Below, piece after piece: positions 25,271 to 36,437 of a stretch of 64,000 bases of DNA. Within the stretch, counting starts at the first letter, position 1, and each line of letters starts with the position of its first letter. Source of the DNA: Xenoacremonium recifei (lineage: Eukaryota > Ascomycota > Sordariomycetes > Hypocreales > Nectriaceae). A model generated the notes under the pieces. It did no database searches. It was not told the DNA's origin and saw only the letters and a list, made by a program, of their open reading frames with translations. Both the position numbers and the translations under genes were made by a program. Location: positions 682,001 to 746,000 of the forward strand of contig WOFQ01000008.1 of NCBI GenBank assembly GCA_012184525.1. Direction: 5' to 3'.

Positions 25271-25813
25271 CCTGAGAAAGGCCGTCGGGCTGCCGTTGTC
25301 AAACTTCGATTAGGCGAGCGGCCAGGCGGGCGTTGGGAAAGTCAGAGCTCCTCTAATTTTGTACCGAGAGAGGCGCAATAGCGGTCATCACAAGGCCATC
25401 AACATTATCGACCCTCATGTGCAAGCTTGTACCGCTGGCCTCATGTCCCAATTAGAACAAGCGCGATCGCCTTGCTGCATTGGTGCCCAAGCAAGGCGGC
25501 TTGGACCTCGACCCAAAGCCAACCATTGTTGTTCGCCATCTCAGAAATGGTTCGCACTGCAAGGCGTCCAAGAACTTGCGGGGATCTCAGTCATCTCAAT
25601 GGCCGATAACCATCAATGCCCAACTCTGACGTGTCCGTTTATGAGGCTTCACAATGCATTAGTCTTGCTCGCCTCATATCAATTTCATTGGGTTTTATCT
25701 CTCTCGACCAGACAAGCTCAATGGAGTACCTACATTTAACAGTAGGCGATTCGACGCTTCCCCAGAGCCGCCCTTGGAGCGACTTTGGGGTGGCAGCATG
25801 GGATCAGGTGGGC

Positions 25814-25820
25814 TATATAA
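25814..25820 (+). promoter_or_regulatory. TATA box for membrane protein B
   Basis: TATATAA, 155 bases before the start codon at 25975. A perfect consensus in the right place and orientation; use is inferred. Confidence 0.5.
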
Positions 25821-25974
25821 TCTCGTGTAAACAGCCTTCTACCGACTCCGAGCGTGGCCCCTTCGACAACAAGGCAAAATCTGAAATCCTTTGACGATTT
25901 GTTGTCCCTGTTCCTCCTGCTTGCCAACACTCACTCATCACACCACACGTTACCTCGAGTAACAAAAACTCGAG

Positions 25975-26776
25975 ATGGACAGCATTGATCGCCTCAGCCG
26001 TACATGCCGCCCGTTCTTGCAATACGCCCTGCATGTTATCCCTGCGGCGTTTCTCTGTGGTTCTGGCGCGGCCTTGGCCTCCAGCCAGAACCGGCATCTT
26101 CTCGCAGTGTAAGTGATCAATCCGGCCGGCCTGTGATCTACGCCGTCAACTAACTTGCTAGTAGTGCCTTTCCGACGTGGTGTCTATCGGCCGCGATGGT
26201 ACTATTCGCTGCTGAGTCCATCCTGCGAGCGTACGTCCTTCTAACTGAACTTTGTTCATGCTTGAGGCTGACGACGGCGTGTTAAGGACGAAAATGGCGC
26301 AGGCTGCTGTCTTCCTTGTCGTGCTGAGCACTCTGACCAGCTTATACGAGCGGACTGAGGAAGACTCCCTGATCACTCTGACTGGATCATGGCTTCGCTA
26401 CTGCGTTCATTTTAGTTCTATCATCATGGCATTCGTCGCCGTGGCAGTCGCTGCGCCACCCAACCTTTCCCAACAGCAGGAGCCTCCCGGCGAGGTGAAG
26501 AACCTTCAGGCGAGGGATGAGAAGGCCAATAGTGAGATCCATCTCCTCCGGAAGGCCCTCTCAGACGTTGGGTCCGAAACCTTTAGGAACATGGGACCTG
26601 GATCAGTGTGCTCGAGCTATGCCAGCGGCATAGTCCCGGAATTAACCCTTGATCCAATCGGCCAGGCGAAGAGTGATATTCTTCAGAAACTCTTCCAGTA
26701 TCATGCAGCTTTTCAGATGTCAGCTCTCAATAATCATGAGGATGATGACTCGAACCACCCCGAGCCTGAGGCATAG
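25975..26776 (+). CDS. Unrecognised four-segment membrane protein B (229 aa)
   Basis: I do not recognise this family. Exons: 25975-26108, 26165-26230 and 26287-26776. The splices keep frame and join HLLAV to VAFPTW and ESILRA to TKMAQA. Predicted membrane segments: LQYALHVIPAAFLCGSGAAL, LLAVVAFPTWCLSAAMVLF, AQAAVFLVVLSTLTSLY and YCVHFSSIIMAFVAVAVAA. A hydrophilic tail of about 110 residues follows, with a helical, charged stretch (NLQARDEKANSEIHLLRKAL) and an acidic end (HEDDDSNHPEPEA). No enzymatic motif is seen. The intron 2 acceptor (GTTAAG, 26286) is the only nearby one that avoids a stop. The divergent, TATA-bearing arrangement with protein A suggests co-regulation; that is inference. 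Confidence 0.68.
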
Positions 26777-27832
26777 TAACGTTGCAGAACTCCGTTCTTC
26801 TTGGTCTCTGCGTCCGCGCGCTTCTTAGGGACATCTTTACTCTTATCACGGGTCCATCCCAGCCCTGGGCGGCTACCAATCTCTCATTTGCATGGTCTCA
26901 TCTATTTATGATGCCAAAAGTCAAACTTCTTTGCCCAAATGCCGGCTGATTTGCTGGAGTCTTCTTGCGCAACCCGGAAAACTCTCTCGCCACCCCTGGA
27001 CTTTGGATTTCTTGCGGGCCAATAGGTCCATGTTGGCTGTCTTCATGGATCCGGACGATACTTGCTGATTTTTTCTTTCTTTTCTTTCTGTCCTTTCTTC
27101 TCTTGTTTTCGAGCGAAAGAGGTCGGCGGTCTCACTTTGAACAAGACCAAGAGTGTGACCCTTGTCCAGCGCAAGTCGTCACCCTCGGTTAAGTTCAAGG
27201 AAGGTGGAAAGAGTGGCAAGGTTGGATGTCTTGATGAAAAGAGCGTATGAAAGAGCCATGATGCATGGAATGTTCTTAATTACTAGCACAGTGGAAGGAA
27301 ATGTCAAGGTATGAATGATGGAGAGTTGGGATGATGTTGCTCTCCTCTATATTACAGTTTGCAATTGTTTGGAAAGATTAGAACGGAAGAGCTCGCGCCC
27401 AAGCCGATTGTTTCAAAAAGGAGGGTTACTCAGTTTTTTGTATATATTTTTAGGTATATCGTATCGATGTTGGCGTTCTTGTTGGTGCAACGAGGATTTT
27501 GTTATGTTAAAGAGTGAGGGGACAGAGACATGAACGAAGCGTCGAGACGCAACACCGGAAACCGCCCACTGTAGAATTATTACATAATCTTACCCCGACT
27601 CCGACCAGCTGCTGGCCCCAAGCCCCCAGCTTCTGCTACCTACGACTTGACCCTCTTGGCATCGACGTCGAGCTGCGATCTCCATCCTCGGACATTATTT
27701 TCCCCTGCGTCAATGGCCCTGCAAGAACACCGTTGAGCCCAAGCAGAGGCTCATGTTTGAGCCATCGCCCGGACACCCAGTGCATCTGAAGGGCTGCGGA
27801 TCTGCGGCGTGCTGAAGCTATAGCTGCCCGCT
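26777..27832. other. Intergenic, with a coding-like fragment near 27117-27250
   Basis: About 1.05 kb upstream of RIC1. A pyrimidine tract at 27066-27108 precedes a short Lys/Ser-rich open stretch ending with a stop at 27250 (reads LTLNKTKSVTLVQRKSS...). No ATG-initiated gene or intron partner could be assembled around it. Otherwise nothing recognisable. Confidence 0.4.
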
Positions 27833-30800
27833 ATGTATTGGCCGATTGGCACGCCACGCATCTACGCAACAAGCAGCAGCCGAGCTCCAGCATGTCAGCT
27901 GGTGGTTTCTCACGATGGCCTCTCGAGCCCCTCCGAATCCAGCTTGACGACTGCTTCGCCCTTTTCAAACCCACAGACCCGCGGTCCACGTCATGACAAC
28001 ATCGATCTCCAACCTCCGCCGACTCCCATAACGCCTATTACGCCGATGACCCCGGCTGTACAATCTGTCGAGCACGATGACTATACTACAAGCCGCCCGC
28101 TACCAGCTCCGGATGGTAGCGATGCAGCTGGAATACCACTGAAGGATCCGGTGCTGGCTCTCCGCGTTTCTCGTTCTGGTAACTTGTTTGCCGTCATCAC
28201 CAGTACATCCATTACAGTTTGGCAAACCAAAGTAGGAAGATTGCGCGGCCTCTCAATTACTGTCGTCAGCTAATGCGCATAGCCTGCTGTTGTCCTTGCA
28301 GTAGTTGTCAGATCTGAATCGTCCCTCGAACTTTACGGCCGAAATGTAGATCTCCTTCTAAGACCCGATTCGGCCATTCTCGTCATCCATACCGACTTGG
28401 GTTATCTCATCACCTACTCTATAGCCACCGACCCCGAATCGCGCGTATATAGGAGCCTCTTTTCCAACTACCACAATGTTCAAAAGCGACGGCAGAGCCT
28501 CATTGGTGGTCAGACAAATCTACCGGCAGACCAATTCCTCTGGGGACCGGGCGAAGGATCGGGAGTCCGCGACGTCAGTGTACGGTTCCGAATGGTAATC
28601 AAGGTGGACGCTGGCATAGAGAGTGCCCTGGCACTGGATGATGAGCTCGTGGTGGCCACTCGGAAGCCTGCTGCGGTGCAGTGCATACGCTGGACTCCCG
28701 ATAGCTCCGGGAATCAAACGAGGACTGAGATTATCAGTCGCATGGGATGGGTTGAGAAGAAGGCCACCATTATCGAAATGACTCACGACCGTCCAATGAA
28801 CCTATCTACATGGATTACGAATACAGGTCGAGCTTATGCCGTCCAACGCCAGTCTCCCCGCGAAGGAAACAATGGGGACGATGCAGATGCCAAACGGCTT
28901 TTCAAGGGCCATTGTTTCCATGTTCCGAAAGACAACAGCCAGCGCGCTGTTACAGCCGTCATCAATGCGCGGTTCTCTCTCATAGCCGTTGGGTGTAGTG
29001 ACGGTACAGTTCAAGTCTACTCAGTACGGGATTATGCAGGCAACATTCCCCATTCTCACAGCCATAAGATACCCGTCTCCGCATCCGCCTCAGGTGCTTT
29101 CAAGAGCCTTACCTATTCACCTGATGGGTACTGCCTGTTTGCGGGGTTTGAGAGGGGATGGGCAACCTGGAGCATGTTCGGCAAGATGGGCAGCAATAGT
29201 TTCGGAGCAGACGAGACGATATCCCGAGCGAATGGCGAGGACTGGCTCTCTGGCGTCACGTCGACTTCGTGGATCGGAGGAGGTTCGGAAGTCCTTCTCA
29301 CGGGCAGTCAACATGAGGCGGTGTGGTCATTGGAAATGGCAAAGAATGCCATCACCGGATGCTACAATGAAGCAAACGTGTTTCGAACCGTTCTTCAAAC
29401 CCCCGGTGGTGTCATGGTTTACAGAGGCTACGATCTTCCTGATCTAACAAGTATTTCTGCAGAGCCATTCCTATGGCATACGGCAAAGATCCCAGCTAAT
29501 TACCTCCTGAACCAATGGCCAATTCGCCAAACCGTTATTTCACCGGATGGTCGATATGTTGCTGTCGCAGGGCGTCGCGGTCTCGCGCATTACAGTGTCA
29601 ACAGCGGCCGGTGGAAAACTTTTGCGGATGATGCCATGGAGAACGAGTTCCAAGTCAGAGGGGGCATGTGTTGGCACCAGCACATCCTGGTAGCCGCCAT
29701 AGAAAGCAACCGATCCTATGAACTCCGTCTCTTCTCCCGGGAGACAGCCCTGGATTCTTCGCAAGTTCTCCATACACAGAAGATGCCGGCACCGATCGTG
29801 CTGGTGACTACGTCTGGCGAAGACTCATTACTTGTTTACACATATGAGAACCTCTTATACCATTTTATTTTCACGCCCTGGTCAGGCTCTGTTCGGCTTG
29901 TTCAGGTTGGTCAGATTGCATTTCACGGAATTGTGAGATCGCCTGCAAGAGTTCGAGGGCTGAGCTGGATCCTGCCAGAGACACAACTTGCTGACGGGGA
30001 TCCGTCTCAAGACGTCGCAGTTGCATCTGTCATCTTCTTGGTGGATGGCAAGCTTGTTTTGCTGCGACCGTCGCTCAACGAAGAGGGACAGCTGAAGTAC
30101 GATATGCGGGTTATTGCACAAAACGTGGAGTATCACGCTAGTATGCGAGATCAGCCCTTATTGAACATTAGCAGGAGTAATGAGGCTCTTTCGTTACGAC
30201 ATGGACCTCCTGCTTTAAGAGACTCGTTGTGGTTGTTTGACGGGATGGAGCTAAAGGCCTGGCCCCAAATCAACGAGGTCTTGGAAGCTGTGTCAGGGGA
30301 CAGTGCCAAGGATCTCCCTACTCCAGTGGCAGTTCCAGTGGACTTCTATCCTCTTTCCGTCCTTCTTGAGAAGGGAATCATTTTGGGAGTCGAGTCGGAT
30401 CTGGTTCAACGTCGCGACGTGAATTTTTCATATTTTCACTTTGCCATCCGGGTATGTGTTTTCACGCGTTAAATTACTACTCAACTAACAATTATTAGAC
30501 GCATCTCGTGCTTCCAGATCTGTTGCGGTTCTATCTAAAGCAGAGCCGAACAGTTGATGCCAGTCAACTATCTCAGCAGTACCAGAACCTCGAGTATTTT
30601 GCCCACGGGCTGGAGATTCTCCTGCACCGTGTCCTAGACGAAGAGGTCGACACTTCACCAAAGCCTGAGGACGCGGTTCTGCCCCGAGTTCTTTCACTGC
30701 TTTCTTCCTTCAAAGAATATCTAGACATCGTGCTGCAATGTACGCGAAAAACCGAAGTGCGGCAATGGAAGACACTATTTGCCTATTTACCACCACCCCA

Positions 30801-31206
30801 AGAGCTTTTCGAGGAATCTTTACAGAGAGGATCACTGAAAACAGCAGGTGGTTATCTTCTCATCTTACATACCCTTGACGAAATGGGCTCGTCGACCGAG
30901 CAGTCTGTGCGTTTGCTGTCCCAAGCAATGAGAGAAGGTGACTGGGAGCTGTGCAAGGAGCTGGCACGCTTTCTGGCGGCCATGGATGAGACTGGAGAAA
31001 CGCTGAAGCAAGCGATGGGGATGGTGGATGTGGCCCTGAAACAAGAGCCTGTACGAGAGTCGATAGGAAGTCGATTACAGATTCCATCTCGGAGGGTGAC
31101 GAACGGGCTAGGCCGTCCGAGCAACGGAGATGATGCGGGAACAGAGTCTGATGGACGATCTGGTAGCGAGAGCGGCAGTGTCGCTTCTACGATCAGCGCT
31201 CCATGA
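27833..31206 (+). CDS. RIC1: RIC1, subunit of the Ric1-Rgp1 exchange factor for Ypt6/Rab6
   Basis: Ric1 with Rgp1 activates the Golgi Rab GTPase Ypt6 (Rab6) and so supports endosome-to-Golgi retrograde traffic. Exons: 27833-28231, 28283-30451 and 30499-31206, 1091 aa, the expected size. The start MYWPIGTPRIYATSS is the characteristic Ric1 N-terminus. A Pro/Thr-rich insert (PPPTPITPITPMTP) follows at about residues 60-75. The middle is a beta-propeller-like region with repeat signatures such as SLIAVGCSDGTVQVYSV, SLTYSPDGYCLFAGF and TVISPDGRYVAVAGRRG. The C-terminal RIC1 domain carries LPDLLRFYLKQSRTVDA and FAHGLEILLHRVLDEEVD. The last ~60 residues are Ser/Gly-rich and disordered. Acceptors are normal, with branch-like CTAAT and CTAAC. 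Confidence 0.94.
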
Positions 31207-31651
31207 AGGGATCATACAAGGAACTGATCTTAATAGATCTCCATAGAGTCCTAGTTGGTATAGCACTGGAGTTGGTGGAAATCATGGGAATTAGAGAACA
31301 TATGGGCAATAGGCTTTTTCGATATGGAAAATTCATCTTGTTTGCTTTGCATATAGATATTCACTTCTTTGACATATCCGGAGAGGAAGTATGAAGGGTG
31401 CTCTCGTCTATGCTACTCCGTAATAAACGGTCAGGGTGGGACTGGGCCAGATCGGCTGGCTGGGTCACGTTATCTTGCAGCCCCAGGCACCTGAACGGAG
31501 CTAACCCCACCATGATCGGTTTCGGCTCGTACAAGCAAACAGAGCGTGGCGTTGCAACGACAAACTTCCCTCCATCACTCACTGCCTCTCGTTGCTGCTG
31601 GGCATGGTCGCTCGTCTCTGAGCCGCCTCCGCCAGCCACCCCCGCCCGACC
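31207..31651. other. Intergenic, RIC1 3' side and CK2 beta promoter
   Basis: 445 bases. No coding or RNA feature. A perfect TACTCCGTA nonamer is present at 31414-31422. Confidence 0.5.
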
Positions 31652-32718
31652 ATGATGGACGATTATGTTAGCGAGTCTGATAGTGACTATACGAGCTATT
31701 GGCGAGATTGGGTGAGTGACCGGGTTGCGCGTTGCGCCGTTTGGAGCGTTGAGGGGAAGTGAAGTCCATGTATCGGTTTATTTCGTGTCGCCCATGGCGG
31801 GGCAACATGACATGGGCCGGATCGGCCATCTCAAACACTTCCCTACTTTTCTGCATACCTTCTCCATGCCCATGGATCCGATGCTAACGTCGACCTCTTT
31901 TGCACAGTTCATATCGTCTCGCGGCAATGAGTACTTCTGCGAGATCGACGAGGACTACCTCACGGATCGCTTCAACCTGACCGGCCTCAACACCGAGGTC
32001 CAGTATTACCAGTATGCGCTGGATCTAGTCACCGATGTCTTCGACCTCGACTGCGACGATGAGATGCGTGAGACGATCGAAAAGTCTGCCCGCCATCTAT
32101 ACGGTCTGGTACACGCCCGATATATCGTCACTACCAGGGGGTTGACGAAGATGGTATGCTGCCTTTGGTCTTTCTGGCCGCGCTCCGCTTCACGGGCCGC
32201 CCAGAATCGTTTGAGCTTGTGACAAACAAATGCTGACATTGCTTCTTTAGCTGGATAAGTACAAGAAAGCCGAGTTTGGGAAGTGCCCCCGCGTCATGTG
32301 CCACTCGCATCCTCTCCTCCCCATGGGTCTCTCCGACATTCCAAACCTCAAGCCCGTCAAGCTCTACTGCGCGCGCTGCGAGGATATCTACAACCCCAAG
32401 TCTTCGCGCCACGCCGCCATCGACGGCGCCTACTTTGGCACCTCCTTCCACAACATCCTCTTCCAAGTCTATCCCGCCTTGATTCCCCAAAAGAGCGTGG
32501 AACGATACGTACCTCGCGTGTACGGCTTTAGGGTGCATGCATCTGCAGCGCTCATCCGCTGGCAAAATGCCAAGAGAGACGACATGCGACGACGACTTCG
32601 AAGATTGGAGATTGACACTGGATTTAGAGGTGAAACTGGCGAAGAGGAGGAGGTGGAAGAAGAGGATGTCGAGTTCGAGGGCATAGATGGACGTACGGCT
32701 CCCGCTGAGGCCCTCTGA
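31652..32718 (+). CDS. CKB1: Casein kinase 2 regulatory (beta) subunit
   Basis: Regulatory dimer of protein kinase CK2, which stabilises the catalytic subunits and steers substrate choice. Exons: 31652-31711, 31908-32153 and 32251-32718, 257 aa. The N-terminus MMDDYVSESDSDYTSYWRDW and then ISSRGNEYFCEIDEDYL are near-invariant CK2 beta sequence. The dimerising zinc site is C114/C119 (CPRVMC) and C142/C145 (CARC). HNILFQVYP, close to the C-terminal tail, is the alpha-binding part. The tail is acidic (EEEEVEEEDVEFE) and divergent. Intron 1 is 196 nt, longer than most here, and falls after only 20 codons. A second ATG directly follows the first; either gives the same protein minus one Met. It converges on the PAP2 phosphatase gene. 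Confidence 0.96.
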
Positions 32719-33180
32719 AATGGGGGACAAGGGCAAGACGAGGAAAAGGAGCAGCCATGAAATATGATGAATGAAATGTTGGAGACGACGCCGGTCGAGA
32801 CGCCGGAGGGAATTGCTCAGCGGTTTTACATGTATCCTCAGAGGAACACTGCTGCTGCTACTCAATCGTGGTATCCTGTTTTACTCGGTTCTATAGGTTG
32901 GGCGTTGTCGGGGTACTGTAAGGTCTTACATATGATATCAGCTTCTTCAGTAGTCTCTTAATGAGAAGCGCTTTCGGCTTATAGCACCTGTTCCCGTTTC
33001 ACTTATGTTCAACATCAAGTAAGGCTGATGTATGTTCATTACTCTTGATTCATGTGTAGTACCAGATCCTCACGTCTTGTTAACAGGAAGATGTAAGCCA
33101 ACGCCTATAATGCAAATGTCTAATCACATGCCCAAGCCCTTTTCCGAAACTCGATGACCGCCTTTTAATACCTGGAATTT
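32719..33180. other. Convergent intergenic region, CK2 beta / PAP2 phosphatase
   Basis: 462 bases holding the two 3' ends. AT-rich with no open frame worth reporting. Confidence 0.5.
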
Positions 33181-34622
33181 TTACAAAGCTCCATCTCTCT
33201 CTACTCGACGTTCTCCTGATTCCGGATCTGTCGCATGGATTTGGCGAAGTTCTACTGATTCAAATGCACGCGACTCGGGAGCTTGGTCGACATGGGCAGT
33301 CCGCTGGGAGAGGCCCCCCAGATTCGCCGGCGATCGATACTCCAAATCACCCGACTCGCCCAAGTCAGAAGCCGGGGCACGACCTGGCATGCTGCTGTCA
33401 TCTCCAGCATAGCCCAAACGACCAATACCCGCCCAGAAGGCTCGGGCTTCGCTGCGTGGTCCCCAGGCCCAGCCAGCACCCTCCTGGATCGGGAGATGGT
33501 AGTATCTGAAACTGTATATGGCGGTGATGGTTCCCATGAGAAAGCCGAACAGGATATCAAATCCGTGATGACGGAAGTCGAACCATCGGGAGGAGGCAAT
33601 GAAGATGGCAAGGCAAAAGGGCATAAGGGTGATGACGAGGAGATAGATTGGAGGCGCAGCGGCTTGGCGACGCAGGGATTGAATCTTGGCGTTTTGTCCA
33701 GCATCCACCTTGCCAGTAAGAGGCGACGAAGGGGCGCCAGTGCCGTTCAGGTCGCGTGCGCGATTCGGCTCGTACGGATCGATTCCAGCGGGTAAGCGAG
33801 ACGGAAAGGCAACGTGGGCTGCAGATGAAGCGAAAGATGCCGCCGCGGGAACAACAAAGGGAATCGTGACGGCAAACTTGCTGGCGAGGAACAAAGAGGT
33901 GTAGATGAGACCAGCAGCCGAAGACGAAGAGTGTCCACTGGGGTAGCTGCGGAAGCCATCGTTGAAGATGTACGAGTCCGTCTGTTGGCAAATGTCGGCC
34001 GAATAGAGCTGCCCGTCGATGCTTTCGCCGGAATATCCGCCAATAGCGTACTTGGACGCGTTCTCAATATCGGGCTTGCATCGCGAGAGGAGATCAGGAC
34101 GAGGTTTGCCAAACATGTTCTTCATGCCTTCTGTGAAGAACCAGGCCGACACGAGGGCCAATGCAAGTCCCAGCCATCCCACGTGCAACTCCCAGAGCTT
34201 TCGTCGCCATATCAGTGATCTTGGGAGGTCTTTTGGCACGGTAGGGCCTGGGACGAAGACGAGAGCCACCGTTGCAATGATGCAAATGGGGAGGAGTGCA
34301 CAAAGAATCACAAGGAGGTATCCTGGGACGGTCTCATGCTCCGTATATGGAAAGCTATATGGACTGAGGTTAGCTCTCGATCGAGGCCGCTTCCGTGGGA
34401 AACTGGGGTGAGGACGAACGAGATGTCTGGATCAACCAGAGAAAATGGTCGCTTGTTGGGCGAAATTCGGCCGAGAACCACGGCGATGGCAGCAACAATA
34501 ATGAGGACGAGCCAGTCAAAGACGTAGGAGAAGGCCAGGCGCAGCGAGAAGCGTCCAGCAGCCCGCAGGCCTGGCACGAAATCCCTACCAGAACCGGGCA
34601 TTTTGTGGTAAGAAGTTCTCAT
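33181..34622 (-). CDS. PAP2-type lipid phosphatase (diacylglycerol pyrophosphate / phosphatidate phosphatase)
   Basis: Integral membrane lipid phosphatase of the Dpp1/Lpp1 type, which removes phosphate from diacylglycerol pyrophosphate, phosphatidate and related lipids. Exons: 34622-34420 and 34354-33181, 458 aa. The three phosphatase motifs are present: KNMFGKPRPD (KX6RP, ~146-155), PSGHS (206-210) and SRWFDFRHHGFDILFG (SRX5HX3D). There are about six hydrophobic segments, e.g. WLVLIIVAAIAVVLG. Splicing joins DIS to FPYTEHETVPGYLL, the expected sequence at this point. The donor is GTTCGT, a weak consensus, but it is the only one that restores frame; a GCTAAC branch site supports the acceptor. 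A loop of ~60 residues (Pro/Ala/Gly-rich) between motifs 2 and 3 and a long hydrophilic tail are larger than in yeast Dpp1. Start could also be the in-frame Met at 34601. Confidence 0.9.
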
Positions 34623-35450
34623 CCTCGCGGGGAGATGGGAGGACAGCGAGGGCGGGAAGCTTTGTTTAAATCGACGTCACCCCTGTCATTAGACTTCGGG
34701 AGGCGACCAGCAGCAGCAGCCGCGCGGAGCGCTTGGCGGTGATTCACAATGCGTGTTCGGCCGCTTTTGCTCGGACGGACTGGTATGTCGGGGACGGGCT
34801 GGGCCAAGAAGCTTTTCTGCAAAGGGCCCTTGATGTGCGGACGGGGTTCAGACTCGGGAAGTGAAGTCGGTTTTAGCTCAGGCGAGCGAGCGTGTGTGAC
34901 TGACAGGGAAAGGAGAAAGGAGGCCAGCCAGAGCGAGCTTTCAAGATCGGCGAGGAAAGCCAGGTAATAGGTATGTAGTAATAGCACTCCAGAGGGATCC
35001 CACACTGGTAATTAACCTTGTCCGTCCGCCTGCTGCGTCTCCTGCCAAGCGCCTATGGCGATTGATTCCCAGCCCTGAGCTGAAACAGTCCCCACGAAGG
35101 GCAAACGGGATTCATCATCATCTCACAAGTCCCTTTTGGCCTCTGAGGCTGAGTGAGACCGTCCGCTGTCAGCCACGACAGCGGCCCCACTGATCGCTGG
35201 GCCGGGGCTGGTTGGCTTGCGTCCCAAACAAATCCCGTATTGCGCACGCGACTCATTTGCCAGCACCACTGCCGGCCCAAATACCAAGAAGAAGGTGGCC
35301 CGATGGTGTAGCACGAGTGTTTGAACCTCCATTTCGCGGTTTGTATGCTGCCAGAGTAGTCACGGCCGCATACATATGCATCTCAGGCACAAGGTAGACA
35401 GATCTCTTAAACGTTTTAGGTGTCAATTCTCTTGCATTGTTCTATGACGA
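34623..35450. other. Intergenic, upstream of the PAP2 gene
   Basis: 828 bases. It includes the PAP2 promoter and the 3' side of a possible small minus-strand gene. Overlapping open frames have no recognisable features. Confidence 0.45.
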
Positions 35451-35744
35451 TTAAAGTCGGGCGCAGCACTCCGCGCGGACCGATTGACCGTGCTTCATTC
35501 TGCGCCAAGTCCTGCCATGCCACTTATCTGCGTACTCGGAAGCCTTGCATATTATATCGTCTTCGTTGGGGAAGGCCTTGCGGATGGCTTTGTCGAGCTG
35601 CTCAATACCGCCAGCTCGCGCTCGTTTGTACTCATCGGTCTCAAGCCATCGGTAGAGCTCCCACTCCAAGGGAGTGAAGGTGGCCTTGATCTGCTCGTCG
35701 GTCAAGGACGGATCCATGTTATCCGCCGCGGAGCTGAGAGACAT
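35451..35744 (-). CDS. Possible small hypothetical protein (97 aa)
   Basis: I do not recognise this protein. From the ATG at 35744 (MSLSSAADNMDPSLTDEQ) the frame reads a hydrophilic, helix-rich sequence: FTPLEWELYRWLETDEYKRA, then EQLDKAIRKAFPNEDD, and ends with a basic, Cys-containing tail. The balanced Glu/Lys/Leu composition differs from the Pro/Ser/Arg-rich noise frames around it, which is why I list it. No signal peptide, membrane segment or zinc site is evident. The 3' part may be affected by an unseen intron, so the C-terminus is uncertain. It could be noise. Confidence 0.4.
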   Translation of the reverse strand: MSLSSAADNMDPSLTDEQIKATFTPLEWELYRWLETDEYKRARAGGIEQLDKAIRKAFPNEDDIICKASEYADKWHGRTWRRMKHGQSVRAECCARL

Positions 35745-36437
35745 AGTGCAAGGGCACGACGTGATAGTAGGATGAGAGCCAATACTGAGGAGGTGGTGGA
35801 GGATGAAGGGGGAGAAAGAAGGTTGAGTCACACCTAAAAACATCGAACAGACCCCGTCGTCACATGCACGTATTCCTAAACGGTTGCCGCGTGAGCCCTC
35901 ATAGACGGAAATTCACCCTGTCGAATACCCCTTGAGCTGTCCACATCATGTGGATGGATTCGTCTTCAATTGGCCAATAGGAATTTACTGCCTTCCCACG
36001 GTTCGACGGCATTTGATTTAAGCTTACCTACCCTGGAGCTGTCCGCTGTTAGGACGTTGCAGACACCATCCATTATCCAATTAAGCGTTAGAGCTGTCTA
36101 TATGTGTTCTATGTACTATTCCCAGCGACACACTGTCATGTGAGAAGGTGCGGACAGATAAGCCGTGTCATTTTATTCTTGTTGCTGACTTGGCAAAATA
36201 TATCTTATCCACAACCTAAAATACAGACCTCATTTGGGTATCATCTCTCAAGGTTGACCGTGGCTGTATCATTTTGGTTGGGTGCTACTAAACTTAGAGC
36301 TCTAAGTCATCGGAGAGGAAGAATGCCCCGCCTTTTCGCCTTTATCGCTAGCCACTCCGTTCATCTCCGTCTTCCGCCATCTTCGTCTCAAAAAGCTCGT
36401 CCAATTCCCCTTCGCCCTGCGCCCGCCCATCGCTGCC
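35745..36437. other. Intergenic, promoter of the UMP/CMP kinase gene
   Basis: 693 bases, AT-richer than the neighbours, with no supported coding frame. Confidence 0.45.

Larger units (their letters stand above)
25140..25974. promoter_or_regulatory. Divergent promoter region of the two small membrane-protein genes
   Basis: 835 bases between two divergent ATGs. It holds one TATA element for each direction, at 25265-25270 (minus) and 25814-25820 (plus). No supported coding frame lies between them. Confidence 0.5.

Noticed and set aside
32131..32865. 244-codon frame antisense to CK2 beta
   Set aside because: Opposite strand of conserved CK2 beta exon 3; no independent features.
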